Positions 35,261 through 46,055 of a stretch of DNA of 64,000 nucleotides are shown here, one piece after another. Location of the stretch: NCBI GenBank assembly GCA_941918925.1, contig OW799236.1:105602562-105666561 (forward strand), in the 5' to 3' direction. The position numbers were made by a program, and so were the translations under genes. The notes beneath the pieces were generated by a model. It did no database searches. It was not told the origin of the DNA and saw nothing but the letters and a program-made list of their open reading frames with translations. Position 1 is the first letter of the stretch, and every line of letters starts with the position of its first letter. This stretch comes from Phyto melanocephala. Taxonomy: Eukaryota > Arthropoda > Insecta > Diptera > Rhinophoridae.

Positions 35261-36253
35261 CACAGAGGAGTATTTGGCCTGAAAAGCTGGCCAAAATTAT
35301 TAAACGTGTTTTTTGAATTAAAAGTTTTAGTTTTTTGATAGTTTTAGGTGTAGTATAATATAAAAAATCTAGTGGCGGATTTTGAAAAAATTACACTGCG
35401 CAACAAAAAAATTTTTGTCTGCCCTAGAAATAAAATTATGTGGACTATATGGATATTGATGCCCTTAATTCAAATCTGTTTTTCGTTTTTCCCTAGAAGG
35501 TAAGGATTTTCTTTTAAAGGCATGGCATATATCACCCCCTAAATCGTTGGGTTGTCTAAAATATTTTGTCATAACTTGAAAACGGGTTCTCTGATTTAAA
35601 TAGCAAGAGGATCAAAAGATGCACCGGAAAATTTTGCTTAAACTAACTCAACACATTTCTTTTCTATCTATTACTATATCAGAGTTATTAAAAATTTAAT
35701 GGCGAAAAAAATTTTTCCTGCAAAATTCGTCAAACTTTTTGTTTTTAAAATGCAATAAAAAAAATTAGAGAACCAAAAAGTTTTAATTTTTAAGATTTTT
35801 TTAAAAGCCACATTCCTAAGGAATAAAAGACGGTATAAACAGTAAACCTCAATTAACAAATGTTGATTTTAAAAGTTTAAACTTATTCTTGACAGACTGT
35901 ATGTACTTGCATATATGCATCATATGTATGATTTACGCTCTAATTCAAAAAAAAAAAAAATGTAAACCTTTCACAGAAAAAAAAATCATTGTTAAGTATT
36001 TATTCGTTAAGTCGTAAAAAAAATATCATAAAAACATCCAGAAGCGGAAAAAACATTTAAATCTCATATAACTTTCTTCACTTTCCTGATTTTAGCAGGG
36101 TCTCAGAGCTACAAATCGCAAGTAGAAGTCTTCAAAATTTACAATATAATGTAAAATATTGTTGTCTATCGAGCTGCGTACTTAGTTTTTAAGATTTCTT
36201 AAAATTCAGTTTTGCCTTTTTGGCCAGCTTTTTAGGCTAAATACTCCTCTGTG
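35261..36253. mobile_element. 993-bp element with 36-bp inverted repeats
   Basis: The left end CACAGAGGAGTATTTGGCCT continues to CTGGCCAAAA at 35296. The right end is its complement (36218-36253) with two mismatches. The interior is A/T-rich with no transposase. The superfamily is not determined, and no clear target duplication is visible. A relative lies at 24430-24870. Confidence 0.85.
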
Positions 36254-36402
36254 CGATAGTAGAAAAGAAATTTTCACCCAAAAGCTTAATCAGTATCATG
36301 TGAAAAAGATATGTTCAAGGTATTCAATATAAAATACACTTACTTACTGACATAAACACAATGGATACATTTTAGGTAAAACCATGAACATAAATACGTA
36401 TG

Positions 36403-36738
36403 CCCAGCAAAAAAACTATGACAAAAAAGTTATTTTGCAGGAGTTTAACTGGTGACGAAGTTTTATGATTATAACAATAACGTGTCTTTGGAGATAATGT
36501 GTTCACACATATACTTGTATACATGAGAACTGATCCCCGTTCTAATCAGTGCATAAAACGCATGCATATTTGGTGAAAAGCATCGGATGTTTCATGAGTT
36601 GATTTTGTTTGCTAAAGATATTCATATTACATTCATTGTTAAGAACAACATTTCTGACAAATTACTTAGGATTAAGGGAATCATTTAGAATGAATGCTGT
36701 TGCACTACTTTTCAATTCTTCCAATTGTGTTTGCTGGG
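36403..36738 (-). mobile_element. 336-bp MITE, CCCAGCAAAAAA family
   Basis: CCCAGCAAAAAAACTATGAC at the left and TGTGTTTGCTGGG at the right. Interior words (TGCATAAAACGCATGCATAT, GATGTTTCATGAG) match the reverse of 29386-29786. Confidence 0.82.
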
Positions 36739-36851
36739 TACAAGCATATGCCATCGATAACGTTGTGATGTGTAAACCGCAAGTAATAATGTGAAAGCAA
36801 TTTCAAATGCTCACTCAGATAGATTATTTTAATTAAGATGGGGAATATCTA

Positions 36852-36872
36852 TCTATATATATAAAAGTGAAA

Positions 36873-36903
<31 letters not shown>

Positions 36904-37702
36904 CTATAGACTCCGAAACTGTAAAACCGATCGGGCTCAAACTTTGGTAAGTTGTTGTACACATACCAGGGAGTGTTTATGGGTGAAAAAAAGTGGGCGG
37001 AGCCACGCCCTTACAAAATTAGTTATCAGTTTTAGCTACTTGCACTTGACCGATTTTTCTGAAACTTTGCACACATATCGAGCTGTCATGACTTAATTAT
37101 TTCGTGATAAGAAAAGTGGGAGGGGCCACGCCCATAAAAAAGTTTTAATTTTGAGGTACTTGCACTGGACCGATTTTTCTGAAACTTTGCACACATATTA
37201 AGCTGTCATGACTTTATAATTTCGTGATTAAAAAAGTAGGCGGGGCCACGCCCATAAAAAAAGTTCTAATTTTGAGGTTCTTGCACTGGACCGATTTTTC
37301 TGAAACCTTGCACACATATTGAGCTGTCACTACTAAATAATTTCGTGATTAGAAAAGTGGGCAGTGCCACGCCCATAAAAAAAAGGTATCATTTTGAGGT
37401 ACTTGCACTGGATTGATTATTCTGAAACTTTATGACTTTACAATTTCGTGATTAGAAAAGTGGGCAGGGCCACGCCCATAAAAACAATTATAATTTTGAG
37501 GTACTTGCACTGGTCCGATTCTTCTGAAACTTTGCACACATATTGAGCTGTTATGACTACAATTTCGTGATTAGAAAAGTGGGAAGGGCCACGCCCATAA
37601 AAAAATTATAATTTTTAGGTTTTTGCACTTGATATTCAATTAAAATTCAGAATGCATTTCGATTCATTAAGGGGCGAAGCAACGCGCGCCGGGTTTGGCT
37701 AG
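36852..37702 (+). mobile_element. Non-autonomous Helitron, CGCGCGCCGGGTTTGGCTAG type, 6 internal blocks
   Basis: Same ends as 33098-33720 in an A^T target, but six GTGGGC...CCACGCCC blocks (near 36988, 37112, 37231, 37354, 37455, 37575). The GT run near the 5' end is longer. The frame 36881-37096 is only a translation of this repeat. Confidence 0.93.
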
Positions 37703-38469
37703 TTACAATATATAATGCACTTGAAAATAGTTATTATTGAAGGATGCATATTGGCATATAATTTTGTTTGCGTATGTGTGTATGTGTATAATTATAAATT
37801 TTTGGAGTATAGAGATCAAGGTGTAAAATTTTATTAGATGAATTAAAAATGAACATTAAGACGAAATAGAGCATATATGATATAAAATTTTCATAAATAT
37901 ATGAGTGTAAGAGAAAACATATTAATGTAACACAAAATGGCTGTAGGGAAAATAGTGCTTATTTTAGCTATTCTAGATTGTAAAATAATTAGCTCTGGAC
38001 GGTATTGAGTTTCTCAGTATTGCTTTACTGAGTTCGTCTCTCTGAAAAATACCCAAGACTCTTTGAAAAAGACTTAAAAAAAATAAAAATAAATTATGTT
38101 TAGTAATTTAAGTCTTAAAGTAAAAATTAATTTAACTAAAATTTACGGAATTTCATTTCTAAACTATTAGATTTAATTCAAAATAATCCCCTTAGCTTTT
38201 TATATTAATTAAGACCCGATAAACAATTTTCAACAATTGGCAGCTGAACAAAAACAAACACTGCATTGACAAAAGTTAGAAATATGTTGGCATGTCCTAG
38301 TTAAAGGACAATTACTCAATATTGTTGAGCAACAACTACACAAATGACAGATGCAGCAAAATCGTACATCATTCGACGGTGAATAATTGTAGTATTCAAT
38401 GGAAAAGAAGGGATTCCCAAAATTAATTATGAATTAATTTATGTTTATGTTAGTTCGTATTATAATATA
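37703..38469. other. Unassigned A+T-rich stretch
   Basis: I see nothing in it. Confidence 0.4.
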
Positions 38470-39095
38470 AAAATTAATGTGTGTGCGTTGCCTAAGTTTT
38501 GAATATGATTCGGTTAAGCAATCCAAAGACTTGTGCTGTATATTAAAAATTGACGTTGTGACTAAAGGCTCCGATATCTTAGCTGAATAATCTTTCTTCC
38601 ACGGTTAGATCTGGCAAACTGAATCCTGTTATATAAATACGGAAGTTGTTCAGATGTAACGATTTTACGCAAAAAGGTAAGGCATTTAAATTTTAAGAAA
38701 TTCCTAAATTCCATATGGAAAATCTGATAGGAGCATACCGATATATGATCACGGTGCCCCCTTTGGAATATATATCTTGCGATATTGTTCTATGCAGCAT
38801 TTAGTTTATTAAAGTCTTTATAGCCACAGTTCGCAAAAAGCTCACAACCATATAGAAGTCATGGGATAAGGTATGTTTTCGCTAATAGCATGCGTATAGA
38901 AAATGGAGTTGAATCTTTAGCAGCCCATAGGTTACGAATCATACCATGTACTCTACCCACGACAACGTTAATATGATTTGACCAAGTCAACTTATCATTA
39001 AACGTAACACCTAGGTTAGATGCAGAACTAACAAGACTAATATCTTTATCATTAATTCTTATATTTACGTTATCTGGTGTAATTGTTTAGAAACT
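38470..39095 (-). mobile_element. Non-LTR retrotransposon RT, thumb and C-terminus
   Basis: The minus strand from 39090 reads SSASNLGVTFNDKLTWSNHI, then VHGMIRNLWAAKD, LLAKTYLIP and LLYGCELFANCGYKDFNKLN. It continues with ARYIF-RGHRDHIS, FLKFKCLTFLRKIV, PYLYNRIQFARSNRG and IIQLRYR, and finally PNHIQNLGN before the ORF end near 38470. That is the region after the RT active site of an insect LINE in which LLYGCE and RYRSL are conserved. A handful of stops interrupt it, for instance before LLYGCE and after RYRSL. The active-site half is missing. No RNase H is seen. Confidence 0.82.
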
Positions 39096-39123
39096 CTTAA
39101 TCAGACCTGCATACACATACAAC

Positions 39124-39618
39124 GTGAGCCAAAAGAAATCACCCTATTGGAAGATGCTCTAATTTTTGCAAATGGCGGCCAATGTCAAACTTTTTTTGAA
39201 TTTTGTATTTCAGACAGATGTAGAATACAAGTAAATAAGCCATGGAGCGATACACTGCCTAAGAACGCGGAATAATCGTCTCGAGGCCGCAGTGAACGAT
39301 TTTTAGACCAAAATCATAATGAGCAATGAGGCTCATTTCCACCTCCAGTGTTTACGTAAACAAGCCTGAGATCCTGGAAGCCCTCAAGGACACGAGAATC
39401 TGTTGCCCGAAGTTCTTGCCGAGGTAGGGAGAAATGCCATAAAACTAGCCCGTATATCAATCAATTGTGATGGCGACCATTTGGCCGATATCATCTTCTC
39501 AACTTGACCGATAAAATACTAAAGGTTCAAATAAGCATAATCGAAAAACAGAATCGAAGTTTTTCATTTAGAAAAAAATTAGAGCAAAACAACATCGGAA
39601 GACTTCTTTTGGGCCACC
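39124..39618 (+). mobile_element. Internally deleted mariner-like element
   Basis: Ends GTGAGCCAAAAGAAATC and GACTTCTTTTGGGCCACC are imperfect inverted repeats. The interior translates to MERYTLRTRN (39252 on), IIMSNEAHFHLQCLRKQA (S-D-E-A-H-F in the family; the catalytic Asp is Asn here) and LPEVLAEVGRNAIKLARISI followed by DGDHLADIIF, the C-terminus of such transposases. Most of the centre is deleted. Confidence 0.78.
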
Positions 39619-40329
39619 TTATATAAGACATTGTTCTTGAAAATTATCTAGAGGATATAATTGAGATTTATTTGTAAAAATTTCCAACGCAGTTGGCTAA
39701 AAATTTTTCAATTGATTTAAAAATATTCGTATGTAAATAAGTTTGCTAATAAAATGAAAGTTGCACTTTATCAACTAAAACTATACTGGACGTTGTGTTC
39801 GAATCAATACTATATAGACCGGAATATTGTAGTTTGTTTAATTAAAATTTTTATGTTAACGATTTCCCTTTACCAAGGAATATTACAACAAGTTAAGACT
39901 ACTTTCGCTTCGGGACATCTGAGCATAGAACTTTACTACCATCTTACAAATTATGGAGCTAATCTCTATTAACGAACCCGGATGTTTGTCAATTTTTTAT
40001 AAAATATTTCAAAAATAAATAAGAATGCTATATTTGGCCATACCGAACCTGACAATAACCTTCACCATTATCTACATAAGTATAGCGGCCAAATTATAGC
40101 TAAGCCTAGATTTCAGATGCTGTATGCCATTTTGTATTATTATTTACGAAATAATCTTTGATTTTCAATTTTTACATCGTTAGCAGTATTCTAATAGTTT
40201 TTTTTTTCGTGAAGGGATAAAAATGCCTGATGCATCTCAGATACTGTCGTCACAATTCTGGTATGTAGAGCTTGCGTCTACTAAAAATCCCCTTTTTCGA
40301 GCCGTTCCCAGTCCTAGGACTAGTATTCT
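39619..40329. other. Unassigned, with a family-1 scrap
   Basis: A diverged family-1 terminus (GAATGCTATATTTGGCCATA...CCGAACCTGACAATA) lies at 40016-40075. The open frame 39754-39972 has no motif. Confidence 0.35.
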
Positions 40330-41180
40330 AAAGGGTGATTTTTTAGCTATTATCTTTTTGGCAACACTGGCTTAAACAGCTGACGCACGTTTCGTGTTTT
40401 GTTTCACTGTCAAACATCCTCAGTTTGGTCTATAATTTAACCATGAATCGTCTTACAAACGAACAACGCTCGCAAATTATTGAATTTTATTCTCAAAATG
40501 CGTGCTCTTTTAAGAAAGTTCATCGCGCGCTTCTTATCGAAAGATTGTGTTCAGCGACGAAGCTCATTTGTGGCTCAATGGGTACGTTATTTAGCAGAAT
40601 TGTCGATTTTGGAGTGAAGATCAGCCAGAAGCATTGCAATACCAATGCATGTAGAAAAAGTCACAGTTTAGTGCGGTTTATGGGCTAGTGGCATCATTGG
40701 ACCGTACTTCTTCAAAGATGATGCGAATCGTAACGTAACTGTGAATGGTGAGCGCTACCGTGAGATGATATCCAACTTTTTTTGCGCAAAACGCAAAAGC
40801 TTTACTTGCATTACATGTGGTTTCAACAAGACGGTGCCTCATGCTACACAGCACTCTTAACAATGGACTTATTGAGAGGCAAGTTCGGTGAACATTTTAT
40901 TTCGCGTTTGGGACCGGTCAATTGGCCGCCTGCGATTTAACGCCTTTAAACTGTTTTTGTGAAGCTATGTTAAAGCTCATGTCTATACACACATGCCCGC
41001 TTCAATTGACGCATTGGAAGAAAACATTGAAGCATTTATTCATGAGATACCGGCCGAAATGTTGGAAAGAGTATGCCAAAATTATCACGGTTAACATTTG
41101 CATGAAATAATCTTCAAACATTAAATTATATGGACCGTACTATCGATTCAAATAAAGATTTCATGCATTTTTCTGAATTT
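40330..41180 (+). mobile_element. Mariner-like element, internally deleted, catalytic Asp to Asn
   Basis: Left end AAAGGGTGATTTTTTAGC. The transposase starts at 40443 (MNRLTNEQRSQIIEFYSQNA...VHRALL) and then jumps directly to RKIVFSDEAHLWLNGYV, so the DNA-binding middle (roughly 110-150 residues) is deleted. Downstream, in shifted frames, come GPYFFKDDANRNVTVNGERY, a QQDGA block, LLRGKFGEHFISR and CDLTPLNCFCEAMLKL. The first two catalytic Asp (SDEAH, QQDGA) are present. The third, normally in C-D-L-T-P-L-D, reads Asn. Several frameshifts exist, and the right inverted repeat is missing. Confidence 0.88.
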
Positions 41181-41221
41181 TATGTGTTTGCGAGATGTGC
41201 AAAATGTGGGAGCTTTTAAAA

Positions 41222-41356
41222 GTTGATTTCAACCCACACACGGACATAAATCAAGCAAACCCCAAGCCATAAGCTTTCAGAAATGAATATTGTATAAATA
41301 ATAAATGGAATCACAAAGCCGTATATACCCTTGGCATTATAACGGGTAACGGGCTT
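41222..41356 (-). repeat. Family-1 fragment, TATACCC end
   Basis: AAAGTTGATTTCAACCCACA, CACGGACA, ATAAGCTTTCAGAAATG and TATATACCCTTGGCATTATA occur in the order of the longer copies (compare 49527-49728). Confidence 0.6.
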
Positions 41357-41849
41357 AAAAAAATATACAAATTACTAAACAAAAACCTTAATAAAATTAA
41401 AAAAATTCTAATTTTAAAAATTTACAAAAAACCGAAAAAAATAAATTATTAATACATATATGCTGAAAGAAGCATATCAGGTCAAATTAATGCATTTATT
41501 TTAAAATTTTACATTAATAAATAAAATTCCATGAACACATTTTTAAAATTTTTCTGAAAAAAAATACAAAAACAACTAGTTTATTTTATTATATCTAAAG
41601 AAACTCGTTTAAATTTAAATTATATCAAAAAGTTCACCAAAATTAAGAAATTTTTGTTTTCAAATTTTAAACATTAAGAATCCCTTCCTTAGCACATCTT
41701 AAGCACAACAACAAATCAAACTTTTTCTTTTTGCACTTCAGTTGTTATGAATAAACTCGTATGTACTCGTACATTCATACAAATGCATGTCATGGTTATG
41801 TAAAACTTTTCAATTAAAATTGTAAAATAAAATCACTTTAAATTCTTAC
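41357..41849. other. Intronic A+T-rich DNA downstream of the transporter exon
   Basis: Non-coding, immediately 3' (minus strand) of the donor at 41849-41848. It presumably begins the next intron. The next coding exon was not found between here and position 1. Confidence 0.5.
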
Positions 41850-42013
41850 CTCAATATCACCGCTGTCGGGATGACGCATTACAAATGCTGATGGCACAAC
41901 ACCCGGTATTTCCTGTTGCGGTATAAACAGCAACGAATGATGGAAGATTGCATTCAATAGAAGACTCATAACTACAACTGGCTTGTATTTACCGAACTTG
42001 TCAACAAGAAAAC
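41850..42013 (-). CDS. MFS transporter, downstream coding exon (55 residues with the split codon)
   Basis: A 164-nt internal exon of a host gene. On the minus strand the acceptor CTTTTAG precedes it (AG at 42015-42014) and the donor GAG|GTAAGA follows (GT at 41849-41848). With one base carried over from the exon at 53187-53309 it reads 55 codons without a stop: GFLVDKFGKYKPVVVMSLLL, then NAIFHHSLLFIPQQEIPGVV, then PSAFVMRHPDSGDIE. The beginning is the cytoplasmic loop signature of the major facilitator superfamily (G-x3-D-K/R-x-G-R/K), followed by a hydrophobic membrane segment and a more polar loop. MFS proteins carry small solutes across membranes; the substrate is unknown here. The best guess is the MFSD6-like group, from wording remembered for that group. 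The exon ends in phase 0. Confidence 0.85.
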
Positions 42014-42711
42014 CTAAAAGAATTTAATACGCAAACATACATAAATATTGTAGTACAGAAAAAAGATGGAATAAATAAATAAAAGAGTAAATGGAAAATT
42101 TTTCAATTCAATAGGTTTCCACATTTTTCAGTGAATGTGTGTGTGATTGTTTGTTTTTATTATGGTGCACTGTAATAGATGTATTTAGTAACAAACACTG
42201 ATAACAGTAGAATAAAGCATTACAAATTTCTTGCAAATACGAATGTTATGGAAAATTTTTAAAATTTATAGAAATAATCGAAAAATTTTCATAGATAAAA
42301 AAATTATGGAAAATTATATGCATTAAGAGAATTTATCGTAAGTTTTAAAAGGGTTAGTAAAGTTTCTATATATATAAAATCTATAAATTATTTTGCTTTA
42401 ATAAAAAATATATAGACAATTTTAAACAAACAAAAACTTTGAACTAGTCAAACATTTTCTATTGAGATAAATTTTTAAGGGAAATTTATTATTGAAAAAA
42501 AAAAACAAACTAAATGAAACATTTATTATGTATCAAGAATAATCATAAAATAAAGAAAACCTTTTATAATTAAAAACATTGACCATAAATGCCCAAATCA
42601 TTTAAATTTTTTTATTGCAAAATCATTGGCGCAGAAAGGTATGTCTAAGGGAAGCAAGACCTCTTATATTAATTAAAATTTTTTTATACATTTTATATTC
42701 TTTATTAGTTA

Positions 42712-43452
42712 CTAGCCAAACCCGGCGCGCGTTGCTACGCCCCTTAATGAATCAAACTGCATTCTGAATTTTAATTGAATATCAAGTGCAAAAAGCTAAA
42801 AATTATAACTTTTTTTAATGGGCGTGGCATTGCACACTTTTCTAATCACGAAATTGTAAAGTCATAACAGCTCAATATGTGTGCAAAGTTTCAGAATAAT
42901 CGGTCCAGTGCAAGTACCTCAAAATGATACCTTTTTTTATGGGCGTGGCACTGCCCACTTTTCTAATCACGAAATTATTAAGCTATGACAGCTCAATATG
43001 TGTGCAAAGTTTCAGAAAAATCGGTCTGGTGCAAATACCTCAAAATTATAATCTTTTTTTATGGGCGTGGCCCTGCCCACTTTTCTAGTCACGAAATTAT
43101 ATGGTTGTGACAGCTTAGTATGTGTGCAAAGTTTCATAAAAATCGGTCCAGTGCAAGTACCTCAAAATTAAAACCTTTTTAGGGGCGTGTCCCCGCCCAC
43201 TTTTCTTATCACGAAATTATTTAGTCATGACAGCTCGATATGTGTGCAAAGTTTCAGAAAAATCGGTCAAGTGCAAGTAGCTAAAAATGATAACTAATTT
43301 TTATGGGCGTGGCACCGCCCACTTTTTCCACCCATAAACACTCCCTGGTATGTGTACAACAACTTACCAAAGTTTGAGCCCGATCGGTTTCACAGTTTCG
43401 GAGTCTATAGCTAACACACACACACACAGAGTTTCACTTTTATATATATAGA
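42712..43452 (-). mobile_element. Non-autonomous Helitron, CGCGCGCCGGGTTTGGCTAG type, 5 internal blocks
   Basis: The reverse complement begins TCTATATATATAAAAGTGAA and ends GCGCGCCGGGTTTGGCTAG in an A^T target. Five GTGGGC...-type blocks are seen (plus-strand positions near 42818, 42940, 43061, 43182, 43303). Located in the transporter intron. Confidence 0.93.
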
Positions 43453-43521
43453 TTATAATGATGGGAATTATAGCCCACTTAGAACAGTGGTCTAACTAGG
43501 CTAATTAAAAATACATTTGTC

Positions 43522-43691
43522 TAATTCACAAGGTCTCTTAAGTGTCGTATTGTCATAATGTTATGATTTTTAAAAATTTCAAACAACTCTAAAAAATAAG
43601 CACAAACTATTCAAAATGTTTCACTGATTTTAAATATTTTGAGAAATTTTGACTTTATGACAATACGACACTTAGGACACTCTTGTGAATT
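43522..43691. mobile_element. Foldback MITE, family F2 (170 bp)
   Basis: AATTCACAAGGTCTCTTAAG with TGTCGTATTGTCATAA at the left is mirrored by TTATGACAATACGACACTTA with GGACACTCTTGTGAATT at the right. A second copy lies at 57522-57696. Confidence 0.87.
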
Positions 43692-46055
43692 GCTCAATTG
43701 TATTAATTTTTTTAAATAGAGAATTTATTAAAAATGTTTATCGACCAAGATTTCTATTACCTTTCAAAAGCCAAACTTATTAAAAATGTCTTGAAGGGTC
43801 TATTTTGTTAGACTTTTTCCCAATTAAAAAACTGGAAATTAATTTTGAAATCCATGGCACATTTTATATTATACACTCGCCTTGATGTTATCGTACTCCA
43901 GATTATCTAGCACCAATACTCCAGTCTACCCTAATTCACGGTGAAAAAGTATATGCCAGAAATTCTAGGCCAAAAGGGACTTTAATACCAAACTTATTTG
44001 ATGACTATGTCTGTAAAGCTCTGCGCTAATGGACATTATTTCACCAGTATTTGTTACAAATCGTGATTTTTTTTGAATTCATTTTTCTATTCTATTTTAA
44101 TCTTTATTAATCATTGAATTTTTATTTTGTCGAACTTTTCTGTTTATATTAACATTCTTTATTTTTACAAAGAATTTTTAATTGTTGTATTTTTACCGAC
44201 ACTAGCCGAGTGGAATGCATTTTCGAAACCAGCTACGATTTCATCATCAGCACTCTCTGATCGGTGGTTATATGTTGGTTATAAATATCATCTATTTAAC
44301 TCCCGGGACTTAAGTTAATTGAATTCGGTAACTACTTTAGTTTTTCCTTTTTCATATATTTTACCACAATGAGTTAGATTGAAATTTTAAACCAATCAGC
44401 AAGCCTTTTACTTTTTGTTTGTTATTATCTTTCATTTTATCACTATTTTTGTCCTGCTCTATTATTAATAATAATATTTAAATTAATATTTAAAGATATC
44501 TTGATTAGTTTAAAATAAACTGTATAAAATGAAATTCGTGTTTGCATTCCTGAAAATTTTGTAGAAATACATAACTGAATTTGTTAAAGGAAATTAAATG
44601 TTTTAAATTAATTAGATAATTGCAAGACTTCGAAATAGACGAACAATAAAGCCCTTCAGAATGAGGATGCTGATGTAATTTTTAGTGAGACCTCGAACAA
44701 AAAAAGCCTCAAAAACTATTAAGACGCCCCTGGTTAGCAAAACGAATGTGAACAAAACATTATGAAAACAGATCCAAGGCCTGCATTGCAAAATTCAAGT
44801 ATTTTAAAGTCTCTCGTAAAACCAAAAAAATAGAACAGGAATCGTCATAGTAAAATAAATTATTCAGAACGTAGCAAATCAGATCGATAATCTTATGCAG
44901 TTACTTGAAAGTGTTTTAAAGCTTAATAGATGTTCCTGTGTAAACGAATCAACACAGATATGAGAAAAGACGTCTGGACATATCAGGAAAAAAATAAGAC
45001 CTTTTCGGTGAATGTTTTACCCCAGAACCTAAAGTTGCTTAGGAAAATCGATTGGTGTAAAATAAATATCATTGAGTAGACTTTTTATATCTGAGAATAA
45101 AAAGGGAGACTGCCATGTGTAGATAAGCGGACATATTGCTTCATCAGAAAATCAGGCTGGCAGTAAAGGTACTTTATTAAGAGTACATTTAGCTCGGGGA
45201 CTGCTTTGATGGCACGATAAAAAAAAACTTAAAATGGCCAAGAGGTTAATATAGAGATAAAACTTAACAGTACAGGTAGACTCTGATCAAGTATGAATGC
45301 TATGAAGGCGATCTTAGTCTACAAAAAATGCTGATAGTAACGAAGAACTTAGTGATACAGAAGATTAAGTAAAAATAGACTAAAGCCTAATATTGTCACA
45401 ACCCTTAGTAAAAAAACGAACGATATTAATAGATGGTCGAACATAATTGGGTTATGAAATGGAGCCATACAGATAGTACTCTGCTTCGGTATCGTATCTT
45501 TAAAAGAGAGTGCTACTTTAGAACATAAAGCATAGTGTATTTTTGCGAGGCAATTTCGATAATAAAAATTTGTTGTGCCACAAATAAAAAAACTCAAGTA
45601 TTCATTATTTAATATTTTCATTGGACTTTTGTAAAAAAAAATGTAAATAATAAAAACAAAGATTGGGAAACAATCATCTGTTCTGTTAGTAAATTTCTTT
45701 ATAACTCGATGTGGTAAGAAAATATGGAAATGACAAGGTAATTGTAATCAAATTTAATAAGTTAAAAACCTCTAAGTTTGATAGATAATATTTATATCCA
45801 AGACTTAATCACCGATCAAGGAGTGTTGATAATGAAAACGTATACCATTTGCAAATGTAGAATTCATTTTAAAATCAGCTTTTTTAAGTGTTGGACGTAA
45901 ATCTATTAACTTCTTAGTGTTGATGAAATTAGAACTGCAGAAATTTTTGTTCTATTATTTTACGATTTTTATTAAAATTTATAACAAAAAATTAATTTAC
46001 ATTTTTTATGCAATTTTTTGTTTCTGACTGTTAAAAAATATTGTTAAAGTTTTCC
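43692..46055. other. Unassigned intronic stretch
   Basis: 44640-45620 is less A/T-rich and could be an old transposon, but neither strand gives a motif I trust. I see no exon with splice borders. Confidence 0.35.

Noticed and set aside
36881..37096. Open frame starting with Met-Cys-Val repeats
   Set aside because: Lies inside a Helitron and begins as the translation of its GT microsatellite.
44640..45620. Possible old transposon ORF
   Set aside because: Composition is suggestive but no motif could be recognised in any frame; the minus-strand frame 45349-45621 has none either.
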